A DNA stretch of 64,000 bases from Pyxidicoccus trucidator (GCF_010894435.1 NZ_JAAIXZ010000004.1:234300-298299); one strand, 5' to 3'; positions 35,738-44,405 are shown, numbered from the stretch's first letter. The notes: generated by a model not told the origin, from the sequence alone. Numbers and translations are program-made.

Positions 35738-36745
35738 ATGACCGACATCGCCGTCCTCGTGAATCTGCGCGCCCGTCGAGGCACCGAAGGAGTGGGAGGC
35801 CTCGTGGAGCGCTTCCTGCCCCGCGCCCGCGTCGCGCTGACCCGCTCCCTCGAGGAGGCGCGGGAATGGATTTCCGGCACGCTCCGGCCCAATCCGCCCT
35901 CGCTGCTGCTCGCCGGAGGAGGGGACGGCACGATTACCGGGCTCCTCAATGAGCTGCGCACGGCGGGTGTGGCCCTGCCGGCCATTGGCGTGCTGCCGCT
36001 GGGCACCGGCAACGCCTGGGCCCGCGTCACCGGCGCCCCCCGGGCCGCGGTGGCGCTGAAGCAGATTGCCGCGGTGGGCGAGCGCCTGCCTCCCCTGCGC
36101 CCCTTCTCCCTGGTGCGCGTGGAGGGCAAGGTGGCCCCCTTCGCCGGCACGGGCTGGGACGCGGAGATGATTCAGGACTTCAAGAACCAGCTCTCCGCCG
36201 CCGGACCGCTGGCCAGCACGCAGGCCGGCCTGCGGGGGTACCTGGGCGCCATGTTCACCCGGACGGTGCCCCGGCATGTCTTCGGCGAGGGCAACCCGCA
36301 GGTGTCCGTCTACAACATGGGCGACCCCGCGCTCACGGTGGATGCACGGGGCTCGGTGCAGCCGGTGAGCCATGCGGACAAGGGCGCGCTGCTGTACCGC
36401 GGGCCCGCGGGCGTGGCCGGCGCGGCCACCACGCCCGAGTGGGGCTTCGGCTTCAAGGCCTTCCCCTTCGCGCAGGCGGTGCCCCACCGGCTGTCCGTGC
36501 GCGTCTACGGCGCCAGCGTGATGGAGGCCACGCGCAACATGTTCAAGCTGTGGCGGGGCGAGCACCCCATGCCTCGCATGCACGACTGGTTCGTCCAGCG
36601 CGTCCGCATGGAGTTCGACCGCGAGGTGCCCTTCCAGATGGGCGGCGACGTCATCGGCATGCGCCGCACGCTGGAGTTCGACCTGGCCGAGGAGAGCGTC
36701 CAGCTCGTCGACTGGCGCCAGCTGTCGCGCATGGTGAGGGTGTAG
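35738..36745 (+). CDS. Diacylglycerol-kinase-catalytic-domain protein (lipid kinase-like)
   Basis: 335 residues from the ATG at 35738, ten bases after GGGGAGAG; an ATG at 35708 in the same frame is an alternative start. The fold markers are present: VLVNLRARRGTEGVGG, nucleotide-binding LLAGGGDGTI and VLPLGTGNAW. The middle (FAGTGWDAEMIQDF) and C-terminal beta part complete a DagK/YegS-like enzyme. It would phosphorylate a lipid such as diacylglycerol or a sphingoid base. The adjacent SDR may act on a related lipid, but that is inference from position only. Confidence 0.82.
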   Translation: MTDIAVLVNLRARRGTEGVGGLVERFLPRARVALTRSLEEAREWISGTLRPNPPSLLLAGGGDGTITGLLNELRTAGVALPAIGVLPLGTGNAWARVTGAPRAAVALKQIAAVGERLPPLRPFSLVRVEGKVAPFAGTGWDAEMIQDFKNQLSAAGPLASTQAGLRGYLGAMFTRTVPRHVFGEGNPQVSVYNMGDPALTVDARGSVQPVSHADKGALLYRGPAGVAGAATTPEWGFGFKAFPFAQAVPHRLSVRVYGASVMEATRNMFKLWRGEHPMPRMHDWFVQRVRMEFDREVPFQMGGDVIGMRRTLEFDLAEESVQLVDWRQLSRMVRV

Positions 36746-36772
36746 GACTCTGGCCCAATCCGTGGCCCCGGC

Positions 36773-36802
36773 TTGACCCGGGTGTGCGCAGGACACTATG
36801 CG
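36773..36802 (+). promoter_or_regulatory. Possible promoter of the Nudix gene
   Basis: TTGACC (36773-36778), an 18-base gap and TATGCG (36797-36802). If used, transcription would begin inside the ATG at 36798 and the gene would have to start at the GTG at 36837. Confidence 0.35.
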
Positions 36803-36836
36803 TGCGCCCGGAGCGAGCCCGCGAACGGATGGAGCT

Positions 36837-37526
36837 GTGAGCCACACCTACGAGTACCCAAGGCCGGCGTTGACGGTGGACTGCGTCGTCTTCGGCCAGG
36901 ATGACGAAGATTTGAAGGTGCTGCTCATCCAGCGGGGCGTGGAGCCCTATGCGGGGCGCTGGGCGCTGCCTGGAGGCTTCGTGCGGATGGACGAGGCCCT
37001 GGACGTCGCCGCCCGCCGCGAGCTGGAGGAAGAGGCCGGCATCCGCCCCGTGCACATGGAGCAGCTCTACACCTTCGGCGAGCCGGGAAGAGACCCGCGC
37101 GGGCGCGTCATCACCGTGGCGTACTTCGCGCTGGTGAAGCTCAGCGACCACAAGCTGCACGCGGCCACGGATGCGCGCGAGGCGGCGTGGTTCTCCGTCT
37201 GGGACACGCCGAAGCTGGCGTTCGACCACGCGGACATCCTCGCCACCGCGCTGCAGCGGCTCAAGGGCAAGGTCCGCTACCAGCCCATCGGCTTCGAGCT
37301 GCTGCCGCCCAAGTTCACCCTCACGCAGCTCCAGCGGCTGTACGAAATCATCCTGGAGCGGCCGCTCGACAAGCGGAACTTCCGCAAGAAGATTCTGGCC
37401 ATGGACCTGCTGGAGGAGCTGGACGAGGTGGAGCAGGACGTCTCCCACCGCGCTGCGCGCCTCTATCGGTTCGACCACAAGAAGTACAAGCAGCTGGAGA
37501 AGGCTGGCTTCAACTTCGAGCTTTGA
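36837..37526 (+). CDS. Nudix hydrolase / NrtR-like protein
   Basis: 229 residues from GTG at 36837; an in-frame ATG at 36798 adds 13 residues and cannot be excluded, but the sequence [19 protein letters not shown] begins the way Nudix proteins of this group usually do. The Nudix box is complete: [10 protein letters not shown], seven residues, then RELEEEAGI. After residue 145 a winged-helix-like domain follows ([29 protein letters not shown]), the layout of NrtR-type regulators of NAD metabolism and of ADP-ribose-type Nudix enzymes. Either a hydrolase or a transcription factor sensing a nucleotide. Confidence 0.82.
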   Translation: MSHTYEYPRPALTVDCVVFGQDDEDLKVLLIQRGVEPYAGRWALPGGFVRMDEALDVAARRELEEEAGIRPVHMEQLYTFGEPGRDPRGRVITVAYFALVKLSDHKLHAATDAREAAWFSVWDTPKLAFDHADILATALQRLKGKVRYQPIGFELLPPKFTLTQLQRLYEIILERPLDKRNFRKKILAMDLLEELDEVEQDVSHRAARLYRFDHKKYKQLEKAGFNFEL

Positions 37527-37533
37527 GTACGGC

Positions 37534-38469
37534 TCAGCCCAGGTCCTTCGAGAGCACCCAGGCATCCTCGGCGGGCACGTGGACGTCGCGCGACTGTTCG
37601 GGCTCGCCTGAGCTCACCTCGAGCGGGTAGGTGTCCCAGGCGCGCATCACGAACGCGGGCAGCCGCACCCGCCGCGCCGGTCCATGGAGGGGAATGAGGA
37701 CCTCGTCCGCGCCCGCGGCCATCCGTGCCGCCGCCTCGACTCCCGCGTGGACGACGTCATCCTCCACGACCTCATCGAGCTCTCCGTGCCCGTTCGCGAA
37801 CAGCAGCCCCGGCTCGGTCACCGCGCCGTCACTCAGCGCCCGGAACATCCGGTCGAACCAGCGCGTGCGCCAGAGGGCAAAGTACTTCTCCTCATCCATC
37901 CATCCCGGAGGCGCTTCGCCTGACTCATCCTCACGGATTTCAGACCACCTGCTGACCGAGGCCCTGAAGGGGGAGGGCCCGCCGATGCGATGGACCCACA
38001 GCATGCTCGAGTGCCGCGTATACCCGGCCAGCCAGTAGCCGTACCCGTGGGCCGTGAGCACCCGGCGCGCACGGACGTCCAGCGGAGCCATTCTCGCCCG
38101 CTGCTCGACGGCCAGCTCCGCGAGCGTCCGCTCATCGGCCGCGAGGTTGAAACAGGAGGACAGTCCCAGGTCGGCCATCTCCCGGTCCTGGGCTTCCAGC
38201 TCGGCGCGCTCTTCCTCGGGTAGCTGGATGCCGGCTTCGCTCCGCACCTCGGGTGGGAGTGCGCGCACGTCGGCCAGGGCCAGGTCTCTCTTCCAATCAT
38301 CCATCGGCTGGGACTCGGGAAACCCCGCGTCAGGTCCGATGAGCACGTGTACCGACCCGTTGAGGGGGATGCCGTGCGGGTCCCGTACCCCGATGATTCC
38401 TGGCACGGCCAGGCGGCGGCCAACGATGCGAAGGGGACGGATGGCGGGCTCCTCGTGACTCACCGCCAT
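37534..38469 (-). CDS. Protein of unknown function, 311 aa
   Basis: Start at MAVSHEEPAIRPLRIVGRRL (38469); a GTG three codons on is an alternative, and a frame extending far upstream is unsupported. Cytoplasmic, acidic, rich in Trp and Arg, no signal or membrane segment. Visible pieces are a small N-terminal beta unit (VPGIIGVRDPHGIPLNGSVHVL), a helical charged middle (EEERAELEAQDREMADLG) and a C-terminal part with WMDEEKYFALWRTRW. No family recognised. It converges with the Nudix gene, only seven bases away. Confidence 0.7.
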   Translation of the reverse strand: MAVSHEEPAIRPLRIVGRRLAVPGIIGVRDPHGIPLNGSVHVLIGPDAGFPESQPMDDWKRDLALADVRALPPEVRSEAGIQLPEEERAELEAQDREMADLGLSSCFNLAADERTLAELAVEQRARMAPLDVRARRVLTAHGYGYWLAGYTRHSSMLWVHRIGGPSPFRASVSRWSEIREDESGEAPPGWMDEEKYFALWRTRWFDRMFRALSDGAVTEPGLLFANGHGELDEVVEDDVVHAGVEAAARMAAGADEVLIPLHGPARRVRLPAFVMRAWDTYPLEVSSGEPEQSRDVHVPAEDAWVLSKDLG

Positions 38470-38824
38470 CCTACGCGCGGCGAGTGGCCAGGCTACAGGC
38501 CAGGCCCCGCTTCCAGGACACCGGCCTACGGCCCCGCTGAGGGCAGGCCATGCCGGAGTGTGCACGGGCCCACGCTGGCCCAGCCCTCCAGGGCAGATAC
38601 CCCCGATTGAGTTGACATGGTGTCGTTCGGACACTATGTTGGTGTCGTAGAAACACGAACCTGAAGCGAGGCACCGCCCGCCGCGCCACGAGAGGAGAGG
38701 CGCGCTCGCGGCGCCCGCTTCAGGGAGCGTGAGGCGGCCGCCGTCCGTGGGGAGTCCACGGACGAGGCGCGCCGCCCTGTGCGTCGTCCCGCCGTCCGTG
38801 CCCGCAGAGGGCCACGGGAGAGTC
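38470..38824. other. Divergent intergenic region with a clear promoter
   Basis: 355 bases upstream of the PP2C gene. It contains the promoter and dyads at 38612-38656, then about 170 bases of untranslated leader. The leader is C/G-rich and includes AGAGGAGAGG at 38691-38700 not followed by a start codon. Confidence 0.5.
38612..38656 (+). promoter_or_regulatory. Sigma-70-type promoter with two tandem operator-like dyads
   Basis: TTGACA at 38612-38617, exactly 17 bases, then TATGTT at 38635-38640: close to the consensus and rare in this G+C-rich window. A dyad GTGTC-GTTCG-GACAC (38620-38634) fills the spacer, and a related 17-base word sits 22 bases downstream: TGGTGTCGT at 38618 and again at 38640, each ending ACAC. 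Two copies two helical turns apart, overlapping the promoter, look like a repressor site. It faces the PP2C gene. Confidence 0.7.
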
Positions 38825-39628
38825 ATGTCCGCGCTGCCCTTCGACATCGCCGCCGCCTCGGTGCAGGGCCGGGAGCACGCTCGGGCGGGGCGCAACAACC
38901 AGGATGCGCTGTGCCTCCGCGTCAGCGAGCACGGGCTGGTGGCCGTCGTCGCGGACGGGTGTGGCAGCCAGCCCTGCAGTGAGCTGGGCGCACAGCTCGG
39001 CGTGCGCAGGTTGGTGCAGGCGGCGCAGCAGCGGCTCGCGGAGGGCGAGCGCGTGGACGAGGGCAACTTCCTCCCAGGCCTGCGTGAGGACGTGCTGTGC
39101 CTGCTGGGCGAGCTTCGGGGGGAGCTGGGCCGGGACGCGGTGGGGGACTTCCTCTTCACGCTGGTGGGCGCGGTGGTGACGCCCTCGAAGACGCTCATCT
39201 TCTCCGCGGGGGACGGAGTGTGGGCGCTCAACGGTGAGGTGCACCCGCTCGGGCCCTTCCCGGGGAATGCGCCGCCGTACCTGGCCTACGCGATTCTGGG
39301 CGGAGCCGACGTGCCGTTGACGGCGCAGGCGCTGGTGCCCACGGAGGACGTGCATGCGTTGATGCTCGGGACGGATGGGGTGGCGGACCTGGCGCGGCTC
39401 GCCTCGGCGCGAGTCCCGGAGAAGGACGAGCCGGTGGGCCCGCTGTCGCAGCTCTGGACGGACGACCGCTACTTCACCAACCCCGATGCGCTGCGGCGCC
39501 GCCTGTCGCTGCTCAACCGCGAGTCCGTGCGCGCCGACTTCGAGGCGCGCCGCGTGGTGCGCACGCCAGGACTGCTGCCAGACGACACGACGGTGGTGGT
39601 GCTGCGCCGCCGCATGGGGAGGGCGTGA
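38825..39628 (+). CDS. PP2C-family Ser/Thr phosphatase (YegK/TerY-triad type)
   Basis: 267 residues from the ATG at 38825, directly after GGGAGAGTC. It carries the metal-binding acidic set of PP2C: Asp in NNQDALCL, Asp-Gly in VVADGCGS, Asp-Gly in GTDGVADL and the final Asp pair in PDDTTVVVL. At 267 residues it is compact, like the phosphatases paired with vWA and YegI-type kinases. No signal peptide. Its stop and the kinase start are only four bases apart, so it should be translated with, and oppose, the kinase. Promoter and dyads lie upstream. Confidence 0.88.
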   Translation: MSALPFDIAAASVQGREHARAGRNNQDALCLRVSEHGLVAVVADGCGSQPCSELGAQLGVRRLVQAAQQRLAEGERVDEGNFLPGLREDVLCLLGELRGELGRDAVGDFLFTLVGAVVTPSKTLIFSAGDGVWALNGEVHPLGPFPGNAPPYLAYAILGGADVPLTAQALVPTEDVHALMLGTDGVADLARLASARVPEKDEPVGPLSQLWTDDRYFTNPDALRRRLSLLNRESVRADFEARRVVRTPGLLPDDTTVVVLRRRMGRA

Positions 39629-39632
39629 CGCC

Positions 39633-41510
39633 ATGGACGTATGGCTCGAGGGGAAGAAGGTGCGGGTGGACCCGGCGAAGGCGCTGGGCAAGGGCGGCGA
39701 GGCGGATGTCTTTGATTTGGGCGATGGCCGCGCCCTGAAGCTGTTCAAGCCGCCCGAGCACCCCGACTACACGGGGCTGCCCGCGGAGCAGACCGCCGCG
39801 CGCATCCGCCTGGACGAGCACCAGAGCAAGCTGCGCGCCTTCCCCGTGGGAATGCCCGGCCGCGTGGTGGTGCCGCAGGTGCTCGCCACGGACAAGAAGG
39901 GCAAGTCGGTGCTGGGCTACGCCATGCGCAAGCTGGACGCGGTGGAGCCGCTGCGCCGCTTCGCGGAGCCGTCGTTCCGCCGCGCTGGCGCCACGTCCGC
40001 GCGAGTGGTGGACGTGCTGCGCGGGCTGCACCGCACGCTCGACGCCGTGCATGCGTCGGGCGTGGTGGTGGGGGACTTCAACGACCTCAACGTGCTGGTG
40101 GCGGGTGTGGCTGACGCGTACCTCATCGACGCGGACAGCTTCCAGTTCGGCGCCTACCTCTGCCCGGTGTTCACCGAGCGGTTCCTGGACCCGCTGCGAC
40201 TCGCGAACGGCGGTGCGGGGGGCCTGGTGCCCGCTCGGCCCGCGTCGGTGGAGAGTGATTGGTATGGCTTCGCGGTGACGGTGATGCAGGGGCTGCTGTG
40301 CGTGGGGCCTCATGGGGGCGTCCACCGTCCGAAGACTCCGGCGGGGAGGACGACGCCCGCGGGCCGGGTGCTCCAGCGCGTCACAGTCTTCCACCCGGAG
40401 GTGCAGTACCCCAAGCCCGCGCTGCCGCTAGCCACGCTGCCGGACGACGTGCTGCACCACCTGCACCGCGTCTTCGTGGAGGACCTGCGCGGAGCCTTCC
40501 CCCTCCCGCTGCTGGACGGGCTGCGCTTCACCGCGTGCGCCTCGTGCGGCGTGGAGCATGCGCGCGGGACGTGCCCCACGTGCCAGCCGAACGCCACGGC
40601 GGCGGCCACGCCCGTCACGTCGGCGCGCGGGCAGGTGACGGCGACGCGGCTGTTCTCCACGCGCGGAGTGCTGGTGCACGCCAGCGCCGAGGACGGCGTC
40701 CTGCGCTGGCTGTACCACGCGGACGGTGCGTACCGGCGCGAGGACGGGCGCGTCGTGCTGCGCGGGCCGTTGGACCCGTCGCTGCACTGGGCGCTCCAGG
40801 GGGACGTGACACTGGTGGGGCGAGGCGGGGAGGTGGCGGTGCTGGTGCAGGGACGGACGCCGGAGCGCGTGGGGGTGGACGCGCCCGAGGGGAAGCCCGC
40901 CTTCGCCGCCAACGCGCGACACCGCTACCAGGCCGTGGGGGGCGGCCTGTGGCGGGACGGGGCGTATGGGCCGGAGCGCATTGGCGACGTGCTCGAAGGG
41001 CAGACGCGGCTGTTCGTGGGGCCTCGCTTCGGGCTGGGCTTCCACCGGGCGGGCGGGCTGCGCGGGGCGTTCGTCTTCGATGCGGTGCGCTCGGGGTTGA
41101 AGGACGGGCTCGCGCTGCCATGGCCGTCGGGACAGCTCGTGGATGCGGACTGTGTCTTCGACGGGCCGAACGCGTGGCTGTTCCTGGTGGAGCAGGCCGG
41201 TGGGCGCACGGTGCACCACTGCGTGGTGGTGGGCTCGGACGGGACGGTTCGTGCGAGCGCGGTGGCGGACGCGGGGGACGGCTCGTGGCTGGGCAGCGGG
41301 ACGCGAGGCCGGTGCGCCGCGGGGGACGCGCTGTTCTGTGCGACGGACGCGGGGCTCACGCGGGTGGAGTTGCGGCAGGGGCGGCTGGAGGCGGTGAGGG
41401 AGTTTCCGGATGCCGAGCCCTTCGTGGACTCGGGCAGCCACCTCTTCCTGGTGAAGCAGGGGCTGGCGGTGGTGGGGCGGAAGGACATCGCCGTGCTGCG
41501 GATGTCTTGA
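39633..41510 (+). CDS. YegI/TerY-type protein kinase with zinc ribbon and C-terminal propeller-like region
   Basis: 625 residues from the ATG at 39633. The N-terminal kinase domain has GKGGEADVF, Lys in ALKLFK, catalytic loop VVGDFNDLNVLV (Asp148) in place of HRDxxxxN, and LIDADSFQF (Asp166) in place of DFG. These variant motifs are those of the YegI-like kinases seen beside PP2C and vWA genes. A zinc ribbon follows (C302, C305, C314, C317: CASC then CPTC). The C-terminal 300 residues are repeated beta segments with GxxxLxG-type turns, a probable propeller. Likely activity: phosphorylates a partner in the operon; catalytic Asp and Lys are kept. Confidence 0.85.
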   Translation: MDVWLEGKKVRVDPAKALGKGGEADVFDLGDGRALKLFKPPEHPDYTGLPAEQTAARIRLDEHQSKLRAFPVGMPGRVVVPQVLATDKKGKSVLGYAMRKLDAVEPLRRFAEPSFRRAGATSARVVDVLRGLHRTLDAVHASGVVVGDFNDLNVLVAGVADAYLIDADSFQFGAYLCPVFTERFLDPLRLANGGAGGLVPARPASVESDWYGFAVTVMQGLLCVGPHGGVHRPKTPAGRTTPAGRVLQRVTVFHPEVQYPKPALPLATLPDDVLHHLHRVFVEDLRGAFPLPLLDGLRFTACASCGVEHARGTCPTCQPNATAAATPVTSARGQVTATRLFSTRGVLVHASAEDGVLRWLYHADGAYRREDGRVVLRGPLDPSLHWALQGDVTLVGRGGEVAVLVQGRTPERVGVDAPEGKPAFAANARHRYQAVGGGLWRDGAYGPERIGDVLEGQTRLFVGPRFGLGFHRAGGLRGAFVFDAVRSGLKDGLALPWPSGQLVDADCVFDGPNAWLFLVEQAGGRTVHHCVVVGSDGTVRASAVADAGDGSWLGSGTRGRCAAGDALFCATDAGLTRVELRQGRLEAVREFPDAEPFVDSGSHLFLVKQGLAVVGRKDIAVLRMS

Positions 41511-41576
41511 GCGGAATGAACGTTCCTTTCAACGCGCGCGGGCCGGGGGCCCTCGCGCCACACAGGGGGTAGGACG

Positions 41577-42641
41577 ATGAGGACGCAAATCAAGGAGCTG
41601 CCGCTGCCGGGGTTCTACAAGGCGGACCACGCGGCGCAGTACGGCTACGGGCCGAACGCCGGGAAGCTGCAGGAGGCCGCGGTCAACTGGCGGGCGGCGA
41701 ATGACCTCTCCGTGGCGGCGACGGACAAGTTCAACCTGCACCTGCTCCTCATCGACGTGCAGAAGGACTTCTGCTTCCCGGAGGGCTCGCTCTACGTGGC
41801 GGGGCGCAGCGGGCGCGGGGCGGTGGACGACAGCCGCCGCATCGCCGAGTTCATCTACCGCAACCTCGGCGCGCTGACGAACGTGACGACGACGCTCGAC
41901 ACCCACTTCGCGTACCAGATTTTCTTCCCGTCCTTCTGGGTGGACCAGGACGACAAGCCGCTGACGGCGTACCGCGAGGTGACTCGCGAGCAGATTGAGC
42001 GCGGGCAGGCGCGGCCGAACCCGGCGATGGCGAAGTGGCTGTGCGGAGGCAACTACCCGTGGCTCCTGAAGCAGGTGAAGTACTACTGCGAGGAATTGGA
42101 GCGGGCGGGGAAGTACACGCTGTACCTGTGGCCGCCGCACTGCCTGCTGGGCAGCGACGGGCACGCGCTGGCGGGCGTGGTGCAGGAGGCGCGGCTGTTC
42201 CACTCCTTCGCGCGCGGCATGCAGTCGTGGGCCGAGGTGAAGGGCGGCAACCCGCTGACGGAGAACTACTCGGTGATGAGGCCGGAGGTGCTGTCGCGGC
42301 ATGACGGGCAGCCCCTGGCGCAGCGGAACACCCAGTTCCTCAAGACGTTGCTGACGGCGGACGCGGTGGTGATTGCCGGCCAGGCGGCGAGCCACTGCGT
42401 GAAGAGCTCCATCGATGACTTGCTGGGGGAGATTGTCGCGCAGGACGCGGCGCTGGCTCGCAAGGTGTACCTGCTCACGGACTGCATGTCGGCGGTGACG
42501 GTGCCGGACGGGAAGGGCGGCTTCGCGGCGGACTTCACGCCGCAGGCGGATGCGGCGCTGAAGCGCTTCGCGGACGCGGGCATGCACCTGGTGAGGTCCA
42601 CGGACCCGCTGGCGAGCTGGCCGGACCTGCGCATCGCCTGA
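41577..42641 (+). CDS. Cysteine hydrolase of the isochorismatase/nicotinamidase superfamily
   Basis: 354 residues; ATG preceded by GGGGGTAGGA. The catalytic set is present: Asp60 in LLIDVQKDFCF, a metal-type Asp-His pair in LDTHFAYQIFFPSFW, and Cys274 in GQAASHCVKSSI. It is longer than the usual 180-220 residues because of about 110 extra residues between the metal site and the Cys (including NYPWLLKQVKYYC) and an N-terminal extension. It might hydrolyse nicotinamide or a related amide. Its place between a YegI-type kinase and a vWA gene, with 66 bases to the kinase and 101 to the vWA gene, is unusual for this enzyme family. Confidence 0.85.
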   Translation: MRTQIKELPLPGFYKADHAAQYGYGPNAGKLQEAAVNWRAANDLSVAATDKFNLHLLLIDVQKDFCFPEGSLYVAGRSGRGAVDDSRRIAEFIYRNLGALTNVTTTLDTHFAYQIFFPSFWVDQDDKPLTAYREVTREQIERGQARPNPAMAKWLCGGNYPWLLKQVKYYCEELERAGKYTLYLWPPHCLLGSDGHALAGVVQEARLFHSFARGMQSWAEVKGGNPLTENYSVMRPEVLSRHDGQPLAQRNTQFLKTLLTADAVVIAGQAASHCVKSSIDDLLGEIVAQDAALARKVYLLTDCMSAVTVPDGKGGFAADFTPQADAALKRFADAGMHLVRSTDPLASWPDLRIA

Positions 42642-42742
42642 GCGGAGCCTGACGTCAACCGAGTGAATGCGGGACCTGCTCCCTCGCGGGAGCGGGAACG
42701 GCGGAGCCATGCCCTCGGGGAGAGGGCGAAGGAGCGAGGGAC

Positions 42743-43549
42743 ATGGGAAGCAAGGCGAGCGGTGGGCACGGCACGAGCATCCAGAAGCTCTTCGATGACG
42801 CGCACGCGGAGGGAGTGCTGAGCCCGGCGGGGTTGCAGGCGCTGACGGTGGTGGATTTGGGGGCGCAGATTCAGGCGGGGCTCGGCGTGTGCGTGGAGGA
42901 CGTGCAGGCCAGCGAGGTGGTGCTGGTGACGGTGATGCCGGATGACTCGGGGAGCATCTCCAGCGCTGGGCAGGAGAAGACGGTGTGTGATGGGCACAAC
43001 CTGGTGCTCGACGCGCTGCTGGCGAGCAAGCAGAAGGACGGCGTGCTGTTCCATACGCGGTACCTGAATGGGAATGCGCTGAACCCGTTCCGGGCGCTGG
43101 AGGACGTGGTGCGGATGCACCCGGGGAACTACCGGGCGGACCAGGGGACTCCGCTGTACGACCAGACGGTGGTGCTGCTGGGCACGGTGCTGGCGAAGGC
43201 ACAGGAGTTCAGCAGCAACGGCGTGCCGGTGCGGACGGTGACGCTGTTGATTACGGACGGCGCGGACATGCACTCGCAGAAGGCGAGGGCGAAGGACGTG
43301 GCGGCGCTGGTGAAGGACCTTCAGCGGGCGGAGAACCACATCATCGCGGCGATGGGGATTGATGACGGGAGCACCGACTTCCGCCGCGTGTTCCGGGAGA
43401 TGGGCATCGAGGACAAGTGGATTCTCACGCCGGGACAGAATGCGCAGGAGATTCGGGCGGCGTTCCAGGTGTTCAGCCAGAGCGCGGTGCGGGTGAGCCA
43501 GGGGGCGGCGAGCTTCAGCCGCACGGCGCTGGGCGGATTCGGGCGGTAG
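42743..43549 (+). CDS. vWA-domain protein (YegL/TerY-like)
   Basis: 268 residues. MIDAS motif D67-x-S69-x-S71 in MPDDSGSIS, Thr in DQGTPLYDQT and Asp in LITDGADMHS form the metal site of a von Willebrand A domain. The last 60 residues (WILTPGQNAQEIRAAFQVFSQ) are the short helical tail usual in TerY-like proteins. No signal peptide or membrane segment. vWA proteins of this kind act as phosphopeptide- or metal-dependent adaptors beside the kinase and phosphatase. Ribosome-binding site: a purine run ending AGGGAC. Confidence 0.85.
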   Translation: MGSKASGGHGTSIQKLFDDAHAEGVLSPAGLQALTVVDLGAQIQAGLGVCVEDVQASEVVLVTVMPDDSGSISSAGQEKTVCDGHNLVLDALLASKQKDGVLFHTRYLNGNALNPFRALEDVVRMHPGNYRADQGTPLYDQTVVLLGTVLAKAQEFSSNGVPVRTVTLLITDGADMHSQKARAKDVAALVKDLQRAENHIIAAMGIDDGSTDFRRVFREMGIEDKWILTPGQNAQEIRAAFQVFSQSAVRVSQGAASFSRTALGGFGR

Positions 43550-43587
43550 GTGCGGCCTGATGCTGCTGGGCGCGCTATCTTGTCGGG

Positions 43588-44133
43588 GTGGACGACTACC
43601 TCAAGGTGTTGCTGCTGGTGGGTGCCCGGCTTGAGCAGGCGGGCATCCCGTACATGTTGAGCGGCTCCACGGCGATGAACTTCTACGCGCGGCCCCGCAT
43701 GACCCGGGATGTCGACATCGTCGTTGAGTTGGGGAATGCGGATGTGGAGCGGGTGGTGACGCTCTTCCAGGAAGACTTTTCGGTCGATGAGCAGGAGATT
43801 CGTGAGGCGCTTGCTCGCCCGTCCCTCTTCAACCTCATCCACTACGACACCGTGGTGAAGGTCGACTGCATCATCCGCAAGAAGACTGCTTACCGGCAGG
43901 AAGAGTTCAAGCGACGGCGAACAACGGAGGTCAAGGGCCAACGCATCTGGCTTGTATCCGCAGAGGATCTCATTCTCTCCAAGCTCCACTGGGCACGTGA
44001 CAGCCTCTCCGAGATGCAGTTGGGCGATGTGCGCAATATCCTGGATGCGGTGCCTGACCTCGACTGGGCGTATATGGAGTATTGGGCCCGGGACCTCGGA
44101 GTCGAGCCTCTGCTGGAAAAGGTGAAGCGATGA
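43588..44133 (+). CDS. Nucleotidyltransferase (minimal NTase fold)
   Basis: 181 residues starting at GTG 43588. The NTase site is intact: G26-S27 in SGSTAMNFYARP, Asp41 and Asp43 in TRDVDIVVEL, and Asp93 in VVKVDCIIRK. The C-terminus is helical (SAEDLILSKLHWARDSLSEMQ). Bacterial genes of this type are often toxins or defence nucleotidyltransferases (AbiEii/MNT-like) paired with a small helical protein; here the small protein overlaps by four bases. It could also modify RNA or a protein. No strong ribosome-binding site seen. It lies 38 bases after the vWA gene. Confidence 0.8.
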   Translation: MDDYLKVLLLVGARLEQAGIPYMLSGSTAMNFYARPRMTRDVDIVVELGNADVERVVTLFQEDFSVDEQEIREALARPSLFNLIHYDTVVKVDCIIRKKTAYRQEEFKRRRTTEVKGQRIWLVSAEDLILSKLHWARDSLSEMQLGDVRNILDAVPDLDWAYMEYWARDLGVEPLLEKVKR

Positions 44134-44405
44134 ACGACACCCTTCCTCGTGCCGAAGCGCTCGTTCGCACGTTGCTGCTCCGGCGCTCCGGAGAAGAGCG
44201 GCTCACGATGGGCGCGGACATGTTCTCCGCTTCTCGCGCACTCATCGCCGCGTCTCTGCGGGAGGAAGGACTGGTGCCAGGCTCGGTCGAGTGGAAGCTC
44301 CGGTTGCTCGACCGGACCTACGGCTCAGAAATCTCGCCTGCTCAGCGTCAGCGGTTGCTGGAGCGTTGGCGCTCGGAGTCGGCCGGCCCGAGAGTTCATC
44401 GGTAA
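44130..44405 (+). CDS. Small helical partner of the nucleotidyltransferase
   Basis: 91 residues. The ATG overlaps the nucleotidyltransferase stop codon (ATGA at 44130-44133), so the two are translationally coupled. Sequence is charged and helical (ALVRTLLLRRSGEERLTMGA, LRLLDRTYGSEISPAQRQRL). A near copy occurs at 49332. Probably an antitoxin-like or accessory partner; the family is not recognised. Confidence 0.75.
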   Translation: MNDTLPRAEALVRTLLLRRSGEERLTMGADMFSASRALIAASLREEGLVPGSVEWKLRLLDRTYGSEISPAQRQRLLERWRSESAGPRVHR

